Source: Flavipsychrobacter sp.
GTDB taxonomy: Bacteria > Bacteroidota > Bacteroidia > Chitinophagales > Chitinophagaceae
DNA: 33,183 nucleotides
Assembly: GCA_024508935.1 (NCBI GenBank)
Contig: JANINW010000018.1
Location: forward strand, 1-33,183
Direction: 5' to 3'
Below the pieces are notes generated by a model that saw nothing but the letters and a program-made list of their open reading frames with translations, had not been told where the DNA came from and made no database searches. This document shows, one piece after another, positions 10,195 to 18,108 of this stretch (its first letter is position 1; every line of letters starts with the position of its first letter). Made by a program: the position numbers and the translations under genes.

Positions 10195-10935
10195 CTACCC
10201 TGCTTTAAGTTTTTGAATAGCCGGCAGCTGTTGTGTTCTCCTGCCGGTATGCTGAAAGCTATTGGCCGACCATTCTACCTGCCATGTACCCGGCTTACCA
10301 TTCCTTACTTTCAGCAACTGTACGTTCCATCTCGGAAATCCAAGGCCGGGCATACCATCTTCAGTTATGCTTGCAACAGGTTCAATTTTCCAGCGGGTAA
10401 CGCATGCTACTGTATTTTCAATGCGCGGTTGGTGCCGATGTATAAAACCAGTCACTTTACTTGCCTCTACTGCTAGCTGAAGCCTTCTTGATTCGGTAAA
10501 GCTCAGATCTTTTACTTCGCCAACTACTGCCGCTAATGCTTCACATTTCAATGCCTCCTCTATAACCCACAAAGCATCTTTAGGTTTAGCTACTTCGGCA
10601 AATATTATTCTATCTGGCTCAATCCCAAAAACTTTTAAGGCAGGTGGAAAAACAGTACGCCGTGTACTGACCCAAAGACACATACCCCGTTGCTGCATAA
10701 AACTGCTTATCAATCCTGAAATAAATCCATTGGTAGCAGCAGCGCTTTCTGCTGAAAGGCTGATAAATTCATGTACGGCACCCGTAGGAAATATTTGAGC
10801 TGGAAAAGCTGATTCAATTATCCCCAGACCGGTATTGACATGTTGCCCACCAACAGATTTGTTTAGGCCCTGTAAGGACAATACCTCTTTTTGCAGGTAT
10901 TGGATGAGATCGCTATTTAGTGCCTTGGAATGCAC
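10195..10935 (-). CDS. imuA: ImuA, RecA-like mutasome accessory protein
   Basis: 246 residues and the first gene of the mutasome operon. Family hallmarks are FPTGAVHEF (~50-58), the ATNGFISGL segment after it, LWVSTRR, and the RRLQLAVEASKVTGF region. There is no canonical Walker A lysine (the loop reads SLSAESAAATNG), in line with ImuA proteins being diverged RecA/SulA-like proteins rather than ATPases of RecA type. The start is a GTG at 10935; no ATG, TTG or further GTG exists in frame before an upstream TAG, so GTG is the only reasonable start. A 24-bp palindromic operator ends up 12 bases upstream, so the whole operon is probably under one repressor. Confidence 0.92.
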   Translation of the reverse strand: MHSKALNSDLIQYLQKEVLSLQGLNKSVGGQHVNTGLGIIESAFPAQIFPTGAVHEFISLSAESAAATNGFISGLISSFMQQRGMCLWVSTRRTVFPPALKVFGIEPDRIIFAEVAKPKDALWVIEEALKCEALAAVVGEVKDLSFTESRRLQLAVEASKVTGFIHRHQPRIENTVACVTRWKIEPVASITEDGMPGLGFPRWNVQLLKVRNGKPGTWQVEWSANSFQHTGRRTQQLPAIQKLKAG

Positions 10936-10946
10936 GTGTTTGTTTG

Positions 10947-10970
10947 TTATTTGTACAAATGTACAAATAA
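10947..10970 (-). promoter_or_regulatory. Palindromic operator over the imuA promoter (candidate SOS/LexA-type box)
   Basis: Perfect 10-bp inverted arms, TTATTTGTAC and GTACAAATAA, separated by AAAT. On the imuA strand the centre reads TACATTTG (10956-10963), an exact match to the Bacteroidota -7 element TAnnTTTG, so a repressor bound here would block RNA polymerase. The predicted transcript start would leave a leader of about 10-15 bases before the GTG. Position and symmetry fit a LexA-like repressor, which controls imuA-imuB-dnaE2 in other phyla; the identity of the repressor in this organism is inference. No good -33 element is visible. Confidence 0.7.
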
Positions 10971-11010
10971 ACTAAACATTTGTTCATTTATATATTATCA
11001 AGTGGCTATA

Positions 11011-11349
11011 TCACTTACCAATGACTTCTTTGCGATGAGCCAGGCCCCAAAAATGAAGTTCATCCAAAACTTTTTCAAGTGACAAACCGTGTGGCGTGAT
11101 GGAATATTCAACGGTTGGAGGAAATGTATCGTAAACAGTCCTACGAATAAGTTTATTGGCCTCAAGGCTTTTTAACTCTTTTGACAGGGTTTTATCAGTA
11201 ATCCCATTGACTTCTTTGGCGATCTGTTTGAACCGTTTGGGTTTTTCCGTCAATGCAAATAAAACAAGCAGCTTCCATTTGCCTTCAACAGCATCAAGCG
11301 CATCTTTAATAGAAAGCATTGTTTTCGGGCAACCAGCATTTGACAACAT
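11011..11349 (-). CDS. HxlR-family winged-helix transcriptional regulator
   Basis: 112 residues, typical for HxlR regulators. The signature begins with C7-P8 near the N-terminus, then VEGKWKLLVLFAL (~22-34), the recognition region FKQIAKEVNGITDKTLSKEL, and the wing VYDTFPPTVEYSITPHG. A conserved N-terminal cysteine of this kind is the redox or electrophile sensor in YodB/HypR-like members, so thiol-stress sensing is possible but not shown. It is divergent from the DoxX-like gene, with a strong inverted repeat between them, which makes that gene the likely target together with autoregulation. Confidence 0.93.
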   Translation of the reverse strand: MLSNAGCPKTMLSIKDALDAVEGKWKLLVLFALTEKPKRFKQIAKEVNGITDKTLSKELKSLEANKLIRRTVYDTFPPTVEYSITPHGLSLEKVLDELHFWGLAHRKEVIGK

Positions 11350-11379
11350 ATCTGCTATTTGACGTTACTTCCATTTTGG

Positions 11380-11407
11380 ATAGTGCTTTCCAAATGGAAA
11401 GTACTAT
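11380..11407. promoter_or_regulatory. Inverted-repeat operator between HxlR and DoxX genes
   Basis: Arms ATAGTGCTTTCCA (11380-11392) and TGGAAAGTACTAT (11395-11407) are inverted copies with one mismatch in 13 and a two-base AA spacer. A weaker related element (TTCCA-TTT-TGGA) lies just to the left, around 11369-11380, facing the HxlR start. The site sits 30 bases from the HxlR ATG and 46 from the DoxX ATG. HxlR proteins bind such palindromes as dimers in divergent promoters, so this is the likely shared operator. Confidence 0.65.
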
Positions 11408-11453
11408 AGATCGGATAGCGAATATATTTACTTTCAGCCAAAATTTTCAATTA

Positions 11454-11840
11454 ATGACAGCTAAGCAAACAATATCTAAAGCAATGAATGTTTTCATCTG
11501 GATAGCACAAGGTCTTTTAGCTCTAACGTTTATATGGGCAGGATCAATGAAACTCTTTAAACCTGATAGCCTGCCGTTCCCTTGGGTAAAAGACCATCCC
11601 AACCTCGTTATTTTCACAGGTATTGTTGACCTGTTAGGTGGACTTGGCATTATATTGCCCACATTACTGCGCAGTCGGTCCGCACTGACCAATTTTGCCG
11701 CTTACGGGATTATCACGCTGATGACCATTGCCATGATCTTTCATATTTCAAGAGGCGAAGCCAAAGACATTGGTTTTAATATCTTTATATTATTACTTGC
11801 TCTCTTTGTGATCTGGGGCAGGCGCAAAGGATCACTTTAA
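11454..11840 (+). CDS. DoxX-like four-helix membrane protein
   Basis: 128 residues from the ATG at 11454 (MTAKQTISKAMN); the frame is open further upstream but that part crosses the operator and does not look coding. Four membrane segments are visible: ~11-29 (FIWIAQGLLALTFIWAG), ~46-66 (NLVIFTGIVDLLGGLGIILP), ~75-94 (FAAYGIITLMTIAMIFH) and ~105-122 (IFILLLALFVIWG). The pattern and the FxxxGxxDLxGGxGxxLP motif match the DoxX_2/DoxX-like family, whose members are often paired with HxlR regulators and linked to redox or thiol stress. The biochemical role here is unknown. It is followed by a terminator-like hairpin. Confidence 0.88.
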   Translation: MTAKQTISKAMNVFIWIAQGLLALTFIWAGSMKLFKPDSLPFPWVKDHPNLVIFTGIVDLLGGLGIILPTLLRSRSALTNFAAYGIITLMTIAMIFHISRGEAKDIGFNIFILLLALFVIWGRRKGSL

Positions 11841-11891
11841 TTTCAAATTCTTCAAATCTGGTTAATAATATTCCACTTGTGACACTAAGCG

Positions 11892-11925
11892 GAAAAGCAA
11901 CGAAGAATTGTCTTCATTGCTTTTC
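11892..11925 (+). terminator. Hairpin terminator after the DoxX-like gene
   Basis: GAAAAGCAA pairs with TTGCTTTTC (9 bp), then one C/A mismatch, then GAAGA pairs with TCTTC around an ATTG tetraloop. It lies 51 bases past the DoxX stop. The 3' side is T-rich (CTTTTCTT) though not a pure T-run. The A-rich 5' arm means it could also stop transcription arriving from the right on the other strand, i.e. from the SnoaL pseudogene. Confidence 0.6.
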
Positions 11926-12018
11926 TTATCTACGTATTTTACGCTCTGAGTCCAATGTGCTGCTTACATATTCTTCCACAGATTAAGGCGACAGAATGAA
12001 AGTTATGGCCCAGTTACT

Positions 12019-12396
12019 TTAAGAAAGTTGTTGCTCAATTGCAACCTTATCAATCACAGACCAAATTTGATTGATTTATTGTTTATAAATTTATAAAATA
12101 CATTTTCTGCAAACCGGACTCTACGGCCGTTAACAGGCAGTCCCATAAATGTTGCTATGGGGAGCATTCGAATATTAGTCTGCACGCGACAAAAGATGAG
12201 TCCGCCACGAGCAATTGCGCCGTGAAATAAAGGTCCGGGATATCCAGGAAATTCTTTTCGAGCCACGGTAGCCAACCAACCCAATCTCCTGATCATTATA
12301 ACATACGTTTTCACAAACAAAATTCCCCAATTCATTCCAAGCCTGTTTGTTCAAACACTCCAGGTACTCATGATAAACACTAAGAGGAGTATTCAT
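12019..12396 (-). pseudogene. SnoaL-like polyketide/ester cyclase pseudogene with three frameshifts
   Basis: Starting at ATG 12396, the frame reads MNTPLSVYHEYLECLNKQ through EIGLVGYR and then loses homology. The next frame resumes directly with LEKNFLDIPDLYF, then FTAQLLVADSSFVACRLIF up to a TAG. A third frame continues PIATFMGLPVNGRRVRFAEN and VFYKFINN, and a further shift gives INQIWSVIDKVAIEQQLS before a TAA at 12019. Spliced together these form a complete SnoaL-like (NTF2-fold) cyclase of the kind with the GLPVNGRR and WSVIDK motifs. Three shifts in under 400 bp, with intact neighbours, point to real decay rather than sequencing error. An intact NTF2-fold gene lies just upstream on the same strand. 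Confidence 0.85.
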
Positions 12397-12571
12397 TCTC
12401 AATTTGTTTTATATTGTTTGAATCAATCACTTTTTAAGCACTTCGTGGTGAATTTCAAGCTTCATTAGTAATAAATCATTTTCCCTGCAAGATGTCGGTA
12501 CAATTATGCAAAGCTGCTTCTTGTTCCATCCTGATCAAAAGCGACAAACGCGGCGTCATGCTATGTATCGT

Positions 12572-12991
12572 CTATTTTGTTTGACGTAAGTTGTCCGCAT
12601 GGCGATGGATTAATTTCCATTCCTCACCCTCTCTTCTGAATATTTCGGTGACACGTAACTCCATCGAGATGGGATTTGCTTCTCCCTTTATCTTTACCAC
12701 CGAACGTTGGATGCCTGTCCAATAAGCCAAACGAGTGTCCGCATCCTGATGCATTATCTCAAAATCGTTTTCTGCCGGTAATTCAAAAGAATTAGCTCCT
12801 TTCTCATTAGCGGCATTTACTTTTTCAGGCCCTTGGATACAATTACCCTGTGGGCCAAAAATAGTCGCCGGAGAACGTTCTGTTGAAATTTGCTTCAGCG
12901 GTGCAAAATTTCCTTCAACAAAAGCTGTAGAGGCTGCAAGACGTTTCTTCATAAATGCATCGAAATCAGCTAAATATTTTGCATTGTCCAT
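12572..12991 (-). CDS. SnoaL/ketosteroid-isomerase-like (NTF2-fold) protein
   Basis: 139 residues from the ATG at 12991 (MDNAKYLADFDAFMKKR); an upstream TTG would add eight residues without improving the protein. The C-terminal LRVTEIFRREGEEWKLIHRH (~112-131) is the classic closing strand pair of DUF4440/SnoaL-like NTF2-fold proteins, and FGPQGNCIQGPEKV matches the mid-domain loop. These small cone-shaped domains occur as isomerases, cyclases or uncharacterised proteins; the substrate cannot be inferred. No signal peptide. It stands alone, 175 bp from the SnoaL pseudogene, so the pair may be remnants of a former small-enzyme cluster. Confidence 0.85.
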   Translation of the reverse strand: MDNAKYLADFDAFMKKRLAASTAFVEGNFAPLKQISTERSPATIFGPQGNCIQGPEKVNAANEKGANSFELPAENDFEIMHQDADTRLAYWTGIQRSVVKIKGEANPISMELRVTEIFRREGEEWKLIHRHADNLRQTK

Positions 12992-13114
12992 GTTAATGTT
13001 GTTAGATGTAACCAACTATGCTCACTAAAAAAAAACATACCAAGAGTAATTAGGTTCATCTGTTACCTTGTTTAGGTAAAAATTATACAGATATGCCATA
13101 TGCACTAAACAACG

Positions 13115-13505
13115 TTAAGCTACTCCTCCCCACGAGGAGCAACCAGCACTTGCAAAATTTGTCTTGGCGCTATTTCCCTGACTTTTATCTAACTCGCTTT
13201 CACGATTCATCAATACCAGTATCTCATTATCTGCCGGCGCAAAATAGTTGGATGAGGATAATAATATCAATGTAAGCAGATCAAATAAGATGGAATCTAA
13301 CTTACAATTACCAGCGTTATCGATTATGGCTTCCACAAATCTCTTGTTTGCTCCGCAAGATGAAAGATAGTATGTGGTTGTATACGTAGGAATTTCAGTC
13401 CTTAATTTATTGCCATTGCTAAGGAGTCTAATTGGAACTAAATCGAGATACTGGTTCCGAAAAATACCTAGAAATGTAAATCCCCCGACTAATGTCGGGG
13501 GATCT
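13115..13505 (-). other. Unidentified reading frame without a normal start, in a gene-poor stretch (12992-13568)
   Basis: This 577-bp gap between genes holds one frame open for about 130 codons on the minus strand. The only conventional initiator in its first two thirds is a GTG at 13336, which would give 73 residues (MEAIIDNAGNCKLD...). Upstream of that GTG the frame still reads protein-like text (DLVPIRLLSNGNKLRTEI, then TTYYLSSCGANKRFVEA), and it runs back into the hairpin at 13480-13503. This suggests a 3' fragment of a decayed gene, or chance. I recognise no family. A small hairpin (CTCCTC / GAGGAG, 13123-13139) overlaps its end, and a run of nine A lies at 13027-13035. Confidence 0.3.
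13480..13503 (-). terminator. Strong GC-rich hairpin downstream of the T9SS cargo gene
   Basis: Perfect 10-bp arms ATCCCCCGAC and GTCGGGGGAT around a four-base loop (TAAT on the plus strand). It begins 66 bases after the stop of the 13569-15521 gene. On that gene's strand the stem is followed by TTTACATTTCTAGG, a T-rich but imperfect tail. It could instead be a dispersed extragenic palindrome; no second copy was noticed in the window. Confidence 0.6.
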
Positions 13506-13568
13506 CAACTTTACCTCATAACTATTAGGGTAAAAGATTTTTTACGCGGCCTCGCAATATTGTCAATC

Positions 13569-15521
13569 CTATTGTTTTGTAAAGCGCAATATTTTTTTAC
13601 TGTCACCTTGTGATATTTGTACTAGGTATACACCCGGGAGCAATGCAGTTGCATCATAATGATAAAGTTTATCAGTACCCAAAGATGCACAACCCATCTT
13701 TATTCCTTGCACATTCATGATTGAAACCTCTGCATCACTTTCAGCTGTAACCTCAATAGTCAAACTATTTGTAGTTGGATTGGGATATAGTTTCGTATCC
13801 TTGTTATCTTTCAAATAAGATATTCCCATCGTATTTTGAAGCTGATGAAATTCATGGTTATCATCTGCCATCGTGGAACCATTTCTAAAAGCAGGTGTTC
13901 CGTCATATGGGCCCTGCTCGCATTCTTCATATGCTTGTTCCGTATACATCCCTTTATAATTTAAAATAACATAATTATTGTAAGAGACAGTACTACAACT
14001 AAAAGTTGTAGGGGTTGGAATTGCGGGCATATCAAATACATCAAAATGATCATAATTACACCCGCCGGGCGTTAGGCCATTATCAATCAATGCTCTGTGA
14101 ACGGGCCATGAACTTCCCACAGGAGTATTCCACCATTGATAAACAGTTGGCGTGCTATATAAAGACGCCCCGCCTATAGAACCTGTTAGTGTACGGCTAA
14201 ACCCTTTGAAGAACAGGTAATTACCCGGAAGTCCAGCCGGAGCTACGGATGGTCGGTGTTGTAATGTACTAACGCCTGTTGATGCATCGACATTCATATA
14301 AAAAACTGAGTTCTTATCAAACGGGAGATTAACATCATAAAAATTCCCACCCAATATAGTTGCCCAATCATTTTTTTCTGCATCCCAAACTTGCTCAACA
14401 TCCATGGCCATGCTATACCAGGTAGTTGGGCCGGTATAATTTGCACTATTCTCATACACCCAGCTTCCATTTATGGTATTCAAATTTGTTCTACTTATAC
14501 GTAAAAACCAGGGCATGTAGCGTACATCATACACATATCCTGATAAGAAATATTCTGCTCCGCCTGATACATTTCCCTGACAAATACCGGTAAGCACACT
14601 TCCTACATCAACTCCACCATAGGCACTTGGCATATTTAATCGATGTTGACCCCCTGGTATAACAGATCCGTTTGTACCATCAAGTTCCAATATAAAAGCG
14701 TCATAATCATAAGTCATCCAGCCAAAACTTGCCGTACCTACAACAATTACATTACCTGTTATGGGGTCTGTTATAGTATTAAAAGGTTTTTCTTCTGCGT
14801 CAGAATTAGAGGGATCCGGTGTAAAGTCGAAATTTTGCCTCCATACAATCTTACCATCCAATTCTATCAGCATTACGAACATTTTTTTAATACCTGCTTG
14901 CGTGAATGTACCGGTTACTATATAGCGGCCATTAACATTACTTCCGTAAAATCTTTTTATTGATGTTATTTCTGCTGCAGTTGTACCTGAAGGAAAGCTA
15001 TATTCTCTATGTAAAAAAAGGGTTCCGTCATACCTGACTGCCATATAGATCATTTCAGGTGCTACTGTCTTATACTCATCTTGGTATGTAGCGATGTAAC
15101 CATAATACTCATTCACCTCATCTTCTTCAATTTTCGCGCTGGTAACAGATATCTCAGCTTCATCACTCAAGCGCTTAAATTTATAAACGTTACTAAAACC
15201 GTGCGGGCCTCCGGGTACGTACGGTGGAAACAGTCCGGCCATATCAGTGTGCATTATCCACGGGTTCAGATGCCCGGTTTGCACTGGCAGTCCAGTGGTT
15301 TGATACTCTTGTGGTGCATTAGGGTTATACGCTTTCCAGCCAGCCATCAAATGCCCCTGTTCCTTTTGTGTTTCAATACCGTTCCCAACATATTGCATCA
15401 AGCTGTAAAAATCATAGAGGCGATTAAAACGATTTGGTTGAGCTTTCGTCAACACGGGTTGCAACATTATGAATATGGCAGCAATATTGCGCCATATAGT
15501 GTAGATTTGAATCTTTTTCAT
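13569..15521 (-). CDS. T9SS-secreted protein with type A sorting domain, passenger of unknown function
   Basis: 650 residues from ATG 15521 (MKKIQIYTIWRNIAAIF, signal peptide ending near TKAQ); an upstream ATG at 15563 would put 14 extra residues before a normal signal peptide and is less likely. The passenger is rich in aromatic, Gly and Asp residues, with propeller-like repeats (YIVTGTFTQAG, VIVVGTASFGW, YFLSGYVYD, ATILGGNFYD). The last ~75 residues form a T9SS type A sorting domain: LYPNPTTNSLTIEV, SIMNVQGIK, then GVYLVQIS and RFTKQ. The product should be exported by Sec, then sent by T9SS to the cell surface or outside. No catalytic motif was recognised. Confidence 0.9.
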   Translation of the reverse strand: MKKIQIYTIWRNIAAIFIMLQPVLTKAQPNRFNRLYDFYSLMQYVGNGIETQKEQGHLMAGWKAYNPNAPQEYQTTGLPVQTGHLNPWIMHTDMAGLFPPYVPGGPHGFSNVYKFKRLSDEAEISVTSAKIEEDEVNEYYGYIATYQDEYKTVAPEMIYMAVRYDGTLFLHREYSFPSGTTAAEITSIKRFYGSNVNGRYIVTGTFTQAGIKKMFVMLIELDGKIVWRQNFDFTPDPSNSDAEEKPFNTITDPITGNVIVVGTASFGWMTYDYDAFILELDGTNGSVIPGGQHRLNMPSAYGGVDVGSVLTGICQGNVSGGAEYFLSGYVYDVRYMPWFLRISRTNLNTINGSWVYENSANYTGPTTWYSMAMDVEQVWDAEKNDWATILGGNFYDVNLPFDKNSVFYMNVDASTGVSTLQHRPSVAPAGLPGNYLFFKGFSRTLTGSIGGASLYSTPTVYQWWNTPVGSSWPVHRALIDNGLTPGGCNYDHFDVFDMPAIPTPTTFSCSTVSYNNYVILNYKGMYTEQAYEECEQGPYDGTPAFRNGSTMADDNHEFHQLQNTMGISYLKDNKDTKLYPNPTTNSLTIEVTAESDAEVSIMNVQGIKMGCASLGTDKLYHYDATALLPGVYLVQISQGDSKKILRFTKQ

Positions 15522-15599
15522 AACAATTATTGTTGTTTGCCATGAATTTAGTTTCATCTGCAAGCGTACTCCAAATAAATCTAACTAACGGGAGGAAAA

Positions 15600-16198
15600 A
15601 CTTAATGAACGGGAAAACACACCTGTGTTTGCAGGCGATACCTTACGACTTTACGGTACTTCTACAACAACCTGCAAGTTTTTCTGCAACATCCAAATCC
15701 TTCCAGGGCCAACCCCACGATACAATATGCAATGGTGCCGATGCCGCTTTGTAGCCATGCCTGCACGGAGGAACCGCTTCTCAATACAAATGGTATTGTA
15801 ACAGCAGTTTCACAGGTGCCACAACGGCAACCTATCCTATTACCACACCCGTAAACGGAGATATTTTCAATTGCGAACTGATCAAGAACACAACTTGTGC
15901 ACTGCCCGCCAGCGTATATTGACTGGCGTGAAAAAAAATAAGCGATATAAATCAACTAACACTATATCCAAATCCTGACAATGGTACATTCACAGTTTTC
16001 GCAAGCGGTTTGGTGACTAATACAAGCGAACTTAAAACCCTTAACTCTATAGCCAAATTATTAACACATGGAATAAGAAAATTATAAAATGGAAAGATTT
16101 TAGAAACTATAAATTTACTTGACGTGGAATCAGGCCTCTATTTGTCTAAAATCAGCTCGGGAGAAATAATTCGCACCGTTGAATTCATGATAAATAAG
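15600..16198 (+). pseudogene. Shattered T9SS cargo gene (Ig-like modules plus sorting domain)
   Basis: This 887-bp gap between genes contains the wreck of a plus-strand surface-protein gene. Homologous text jumps between frames: NTPVFAGDTLRLYGTST (15616-15666), PASFSATSKSF and DTICNGADAA (~15670-15750), GGTASQYKWYCNSSFTGAT and PVNGDIFNCELI up to a TGA (~15769-15921), then KISDINQLTLYPNPDNGTFTV (from ~15930), and after further breaks GKILETINLLDVESGLYLSK with the end GEIIRTVEFMINK (16091-16198). The last two pieces are an unmistakable T9SS type A sorting domain. No start or promoter survives. The remaining 16199-16408 shows nothing beyond an isolated TAGTTTTG (16311-16318), a possible -7 element for the next gene without a well-spaced -33 partner. 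Confidence 0.85.
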
Positions 16199-16408
16199 TG
16201 CGCTTTCCCCAGAACTGAACCTCTTGCTAACATTTGGCAGAACAAGGCGTAAAAAATAAAGACAGTAGAACGCATATAATTTGGACATACCCTACTATGC
16301 ACGCGGTTAATAGTTTTGTCTCTGAAATTACACCAAATCCCAAGTGTAACCCTTCGTATTAATTGAGATTTAGCCCGATATATTTAAAATATTTATTATT
16401 TTCATTTC

Positions 16409-18064
16409 ATGAAATTTATATTCTACTTAATACTCAGTATATTATTTTGTTGCAGGATATCTATTGCTCAAACACCTCAACTTGTTAAACAAATACCAGA
16501 TTGGATGTATTACCATCAACCTGTCGAATATAACGGAAAACTCTATTTCGGAATAAAGGGCGGACTATGGTGTACAGACGGTAGCGATGTTGGTACGTAT
16601 GAAATAAAGAAAATCAACATTAACGAGACGTCGAATATTGAGCCAGGCGCTAAAGTTTTGAATGGCAAGTTATACTTTGTCGCAAATGACAGCGTTCATG
16701 GCTATGAGCTTTGGCAAACAGATGGAACTGCAAATGGAACGTTTATAGTTAAGGACATCAATTCAACCACAATAGCAAACTATAGAACTATACTCACTAT
16801 CGAACCAACTAATACATTGACTGTCATGGGTAATAACCTGTATTTTATAGCTGATGATGGCCTTCATGGCTATGAACTTTGGAAAAGCGATGGAACAAAC
16901 GCAGGCACCATGATGGTTAAGGATATCAACATATTACCGACAAGAGGGATAGCAGACCAAGCGCATATATCTGTAGGATCCACAATTGCGATTGGCAATA
17001 AGCTCTATTTTGTTGCAAATGATAGTGTACATTTTAATGAGCTTTGGGTTACTGATGGAACAGATCCGGGTACACAACTAGTTTATGATTTGATTCCTTA
17101 CCCTTACTCCATGAACCCAAGCCATTTTGTTGCGATAAATGGTAAATTGATTTTCAGCGCAAATACAGTAAACTTTCAAGGAACATATATTTCGGACGGC
17201 ACTACAGCGGGAACTGTCTTGCTCCGCCCATGGACGTATGGCCTTTTAGACTATGCTTATTTGAACAATAAGCTATATATGTATATGGGGGATTCTGTGT
17301 TGGAAACTGACGGCACTGTTAACGGCTCACAATTGTTGTTCAAGGCTTCAGGAAACCCGAACTACGGAGTTTATAAAACTATCTTTCTAACTACTTTCAA
17401 AAATAGTTTATATTTCACAACAGCAAAGGACACCGGCAACATGTCCAATATGCAAACATTGTGGGTAAGTGACGGCACAATTAGCGGTACAAAGCTCTTT
17501 AAAGATTTCTCTGTCGGCGGCGGCTTATTATCCAATCCTTTTGACTTTACAATTGCAGGAGATAGCATGTATTTTAAAGTATTGGACTCTAACAAACTTC
17601 AAAACATTTGGGTGACAGACGGCACGTACCAAAATACAAATCCTATTTTAATGCCAAACGCAGACAAACCCAATTATTCCATTATTGATCTATATACTCA
17701 AACCAGACGACCATTAACATCGCTTGGCAATTCAATATTCTTTTGGACAACTTACTTTAACACTATTGGTTTAGCGTTGTATCGTATAGGCCCCCCACCT
17801 GCAAGCGTTCCAACCACTTCAATTAATAACAAAGCCTATATTACAGTGTATCCTAATCCCGCATCCTCGTATATCTCCATCAACGGGAGAGATGTTCTGA
17901 AAGCACACATTTATGATCTTACCGGGAAATTATTGAGGGTGCAAAACTTTAGTCTAGGCGAAGTGCCAATTGTCCCTTTAGATGATTTACCCAAAGGTTC
18001 ATATAATATGCTAATCCAAACTAAATGGAATGGCCAAGAATTTATACAATTTGTAAAGATTTAG
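16409..18064 (+). CDS. T9SS-secreted protein with eight ELWxTDGTxxGT repeats
   Basis: 551 residues with a signal peptide (MKFIFYLILSILFCCRISIAQ). Residues ~50-440 contain eight repeats of the DGTxxGT type (LWCTDGSDVGTYEIKKI, ELWQTDGTANGTFIVKDI, ELWKSDGTNAGTMMVKDI, ELWVTDGTDPGT and four weaker ones), each preceded by a LYFVAND-like strand, which reads as an eight-bladed or paired propeller. The C-terminus is a T9SS type A sorting domain (VYPNPASSYISINGRD, HIYDLTGKLL, then GSYNMLIQT and QFVKI). It should be surface-displayed or released. Function is unknown; such repeats are common in Bacteroidota exported proteins. It converges with the next gene across 44 bp without a visible terminator. Confidence 0.93.
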   Translation: MKFIFYLILSILFCCRISIAQTPQLVKQIPDWMYYHQPVEYNGKLYFGIKGGLWCTDGSDVGTYEIKKININETSNIEPGAKVLNGKLYFVANDSVHGYELWQTDGTANGTFIVKDINSTTIANYRTILTIEPTNTLTVMGNNLYFIADDGLHGYELWKSDGTNAGTMMVKDINILPTRGIADQAHISVGSTIAIGNKLYFVANDSVHFNELWVTDGTDPGTQLVYDLIPYPYSMNPSHFVAINGKLIFSANTVNFQGTYISDGTTAGTVLLRPWTYGLLDYAYLNNKLYMYMGDSVLETDGTVNGSQLLFKASGNPNYGVYKTIFLTTFKNSLYFTTAKDTGNMSNMQTLWVSDGTISGTKLFKDFSVGGGLLSNPFDFTIAGDSMYFKVLDSNKLQNIWVTDGTYQNTNPILMPNADKPNYSIIDLYTQTRRPLTSLGNSIFFWTTYFNTIGLALYRIGPPPASVPTTSINNKAYITVYPNPASSYISINGRDVLKAHIYDLTGKLLRVQNFSLGEVPIVPLDDLPKGSYNMLIQTKWNGQEFIQFVKI

Positions 18065-18108
18065 TCGTTTAAGTTGTGTAGGCAAGGACACTAACGAAGC
18101 AAGGCCTA

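Noticed and set aside
10195-10935. ImuA as a cell-division inhibitor (SulA) or an active RecA ATPase
   Set aside because: Gene order with imuB-dnaE2 and FPTGAVHEF mark it as ImuA, and there is no Walker A lysine.
12480-12556. Short minus-strand frame (MTPRLSLLIRMEQEAAL..., 26 codons) between the two SnoaL-like loci
   Set aside because: Too short, no family, no ribosome-binding signal; it may be a chance frame.
15081-15545. 154-codon plus-strand open frame
   Set aside because: It lies antisense inside the T9SS cargo gene, has no domain-like sequence, and the minus strand there is clearly coding.
16280-16318. TTTG plus TAGTTTTG upstream of the eight-repeat T9SS gene
   Set aside because: The -7 match is exact but the gap of 27 bases is outside the usual range, and such short matches are frequent in AT-rich DNA.
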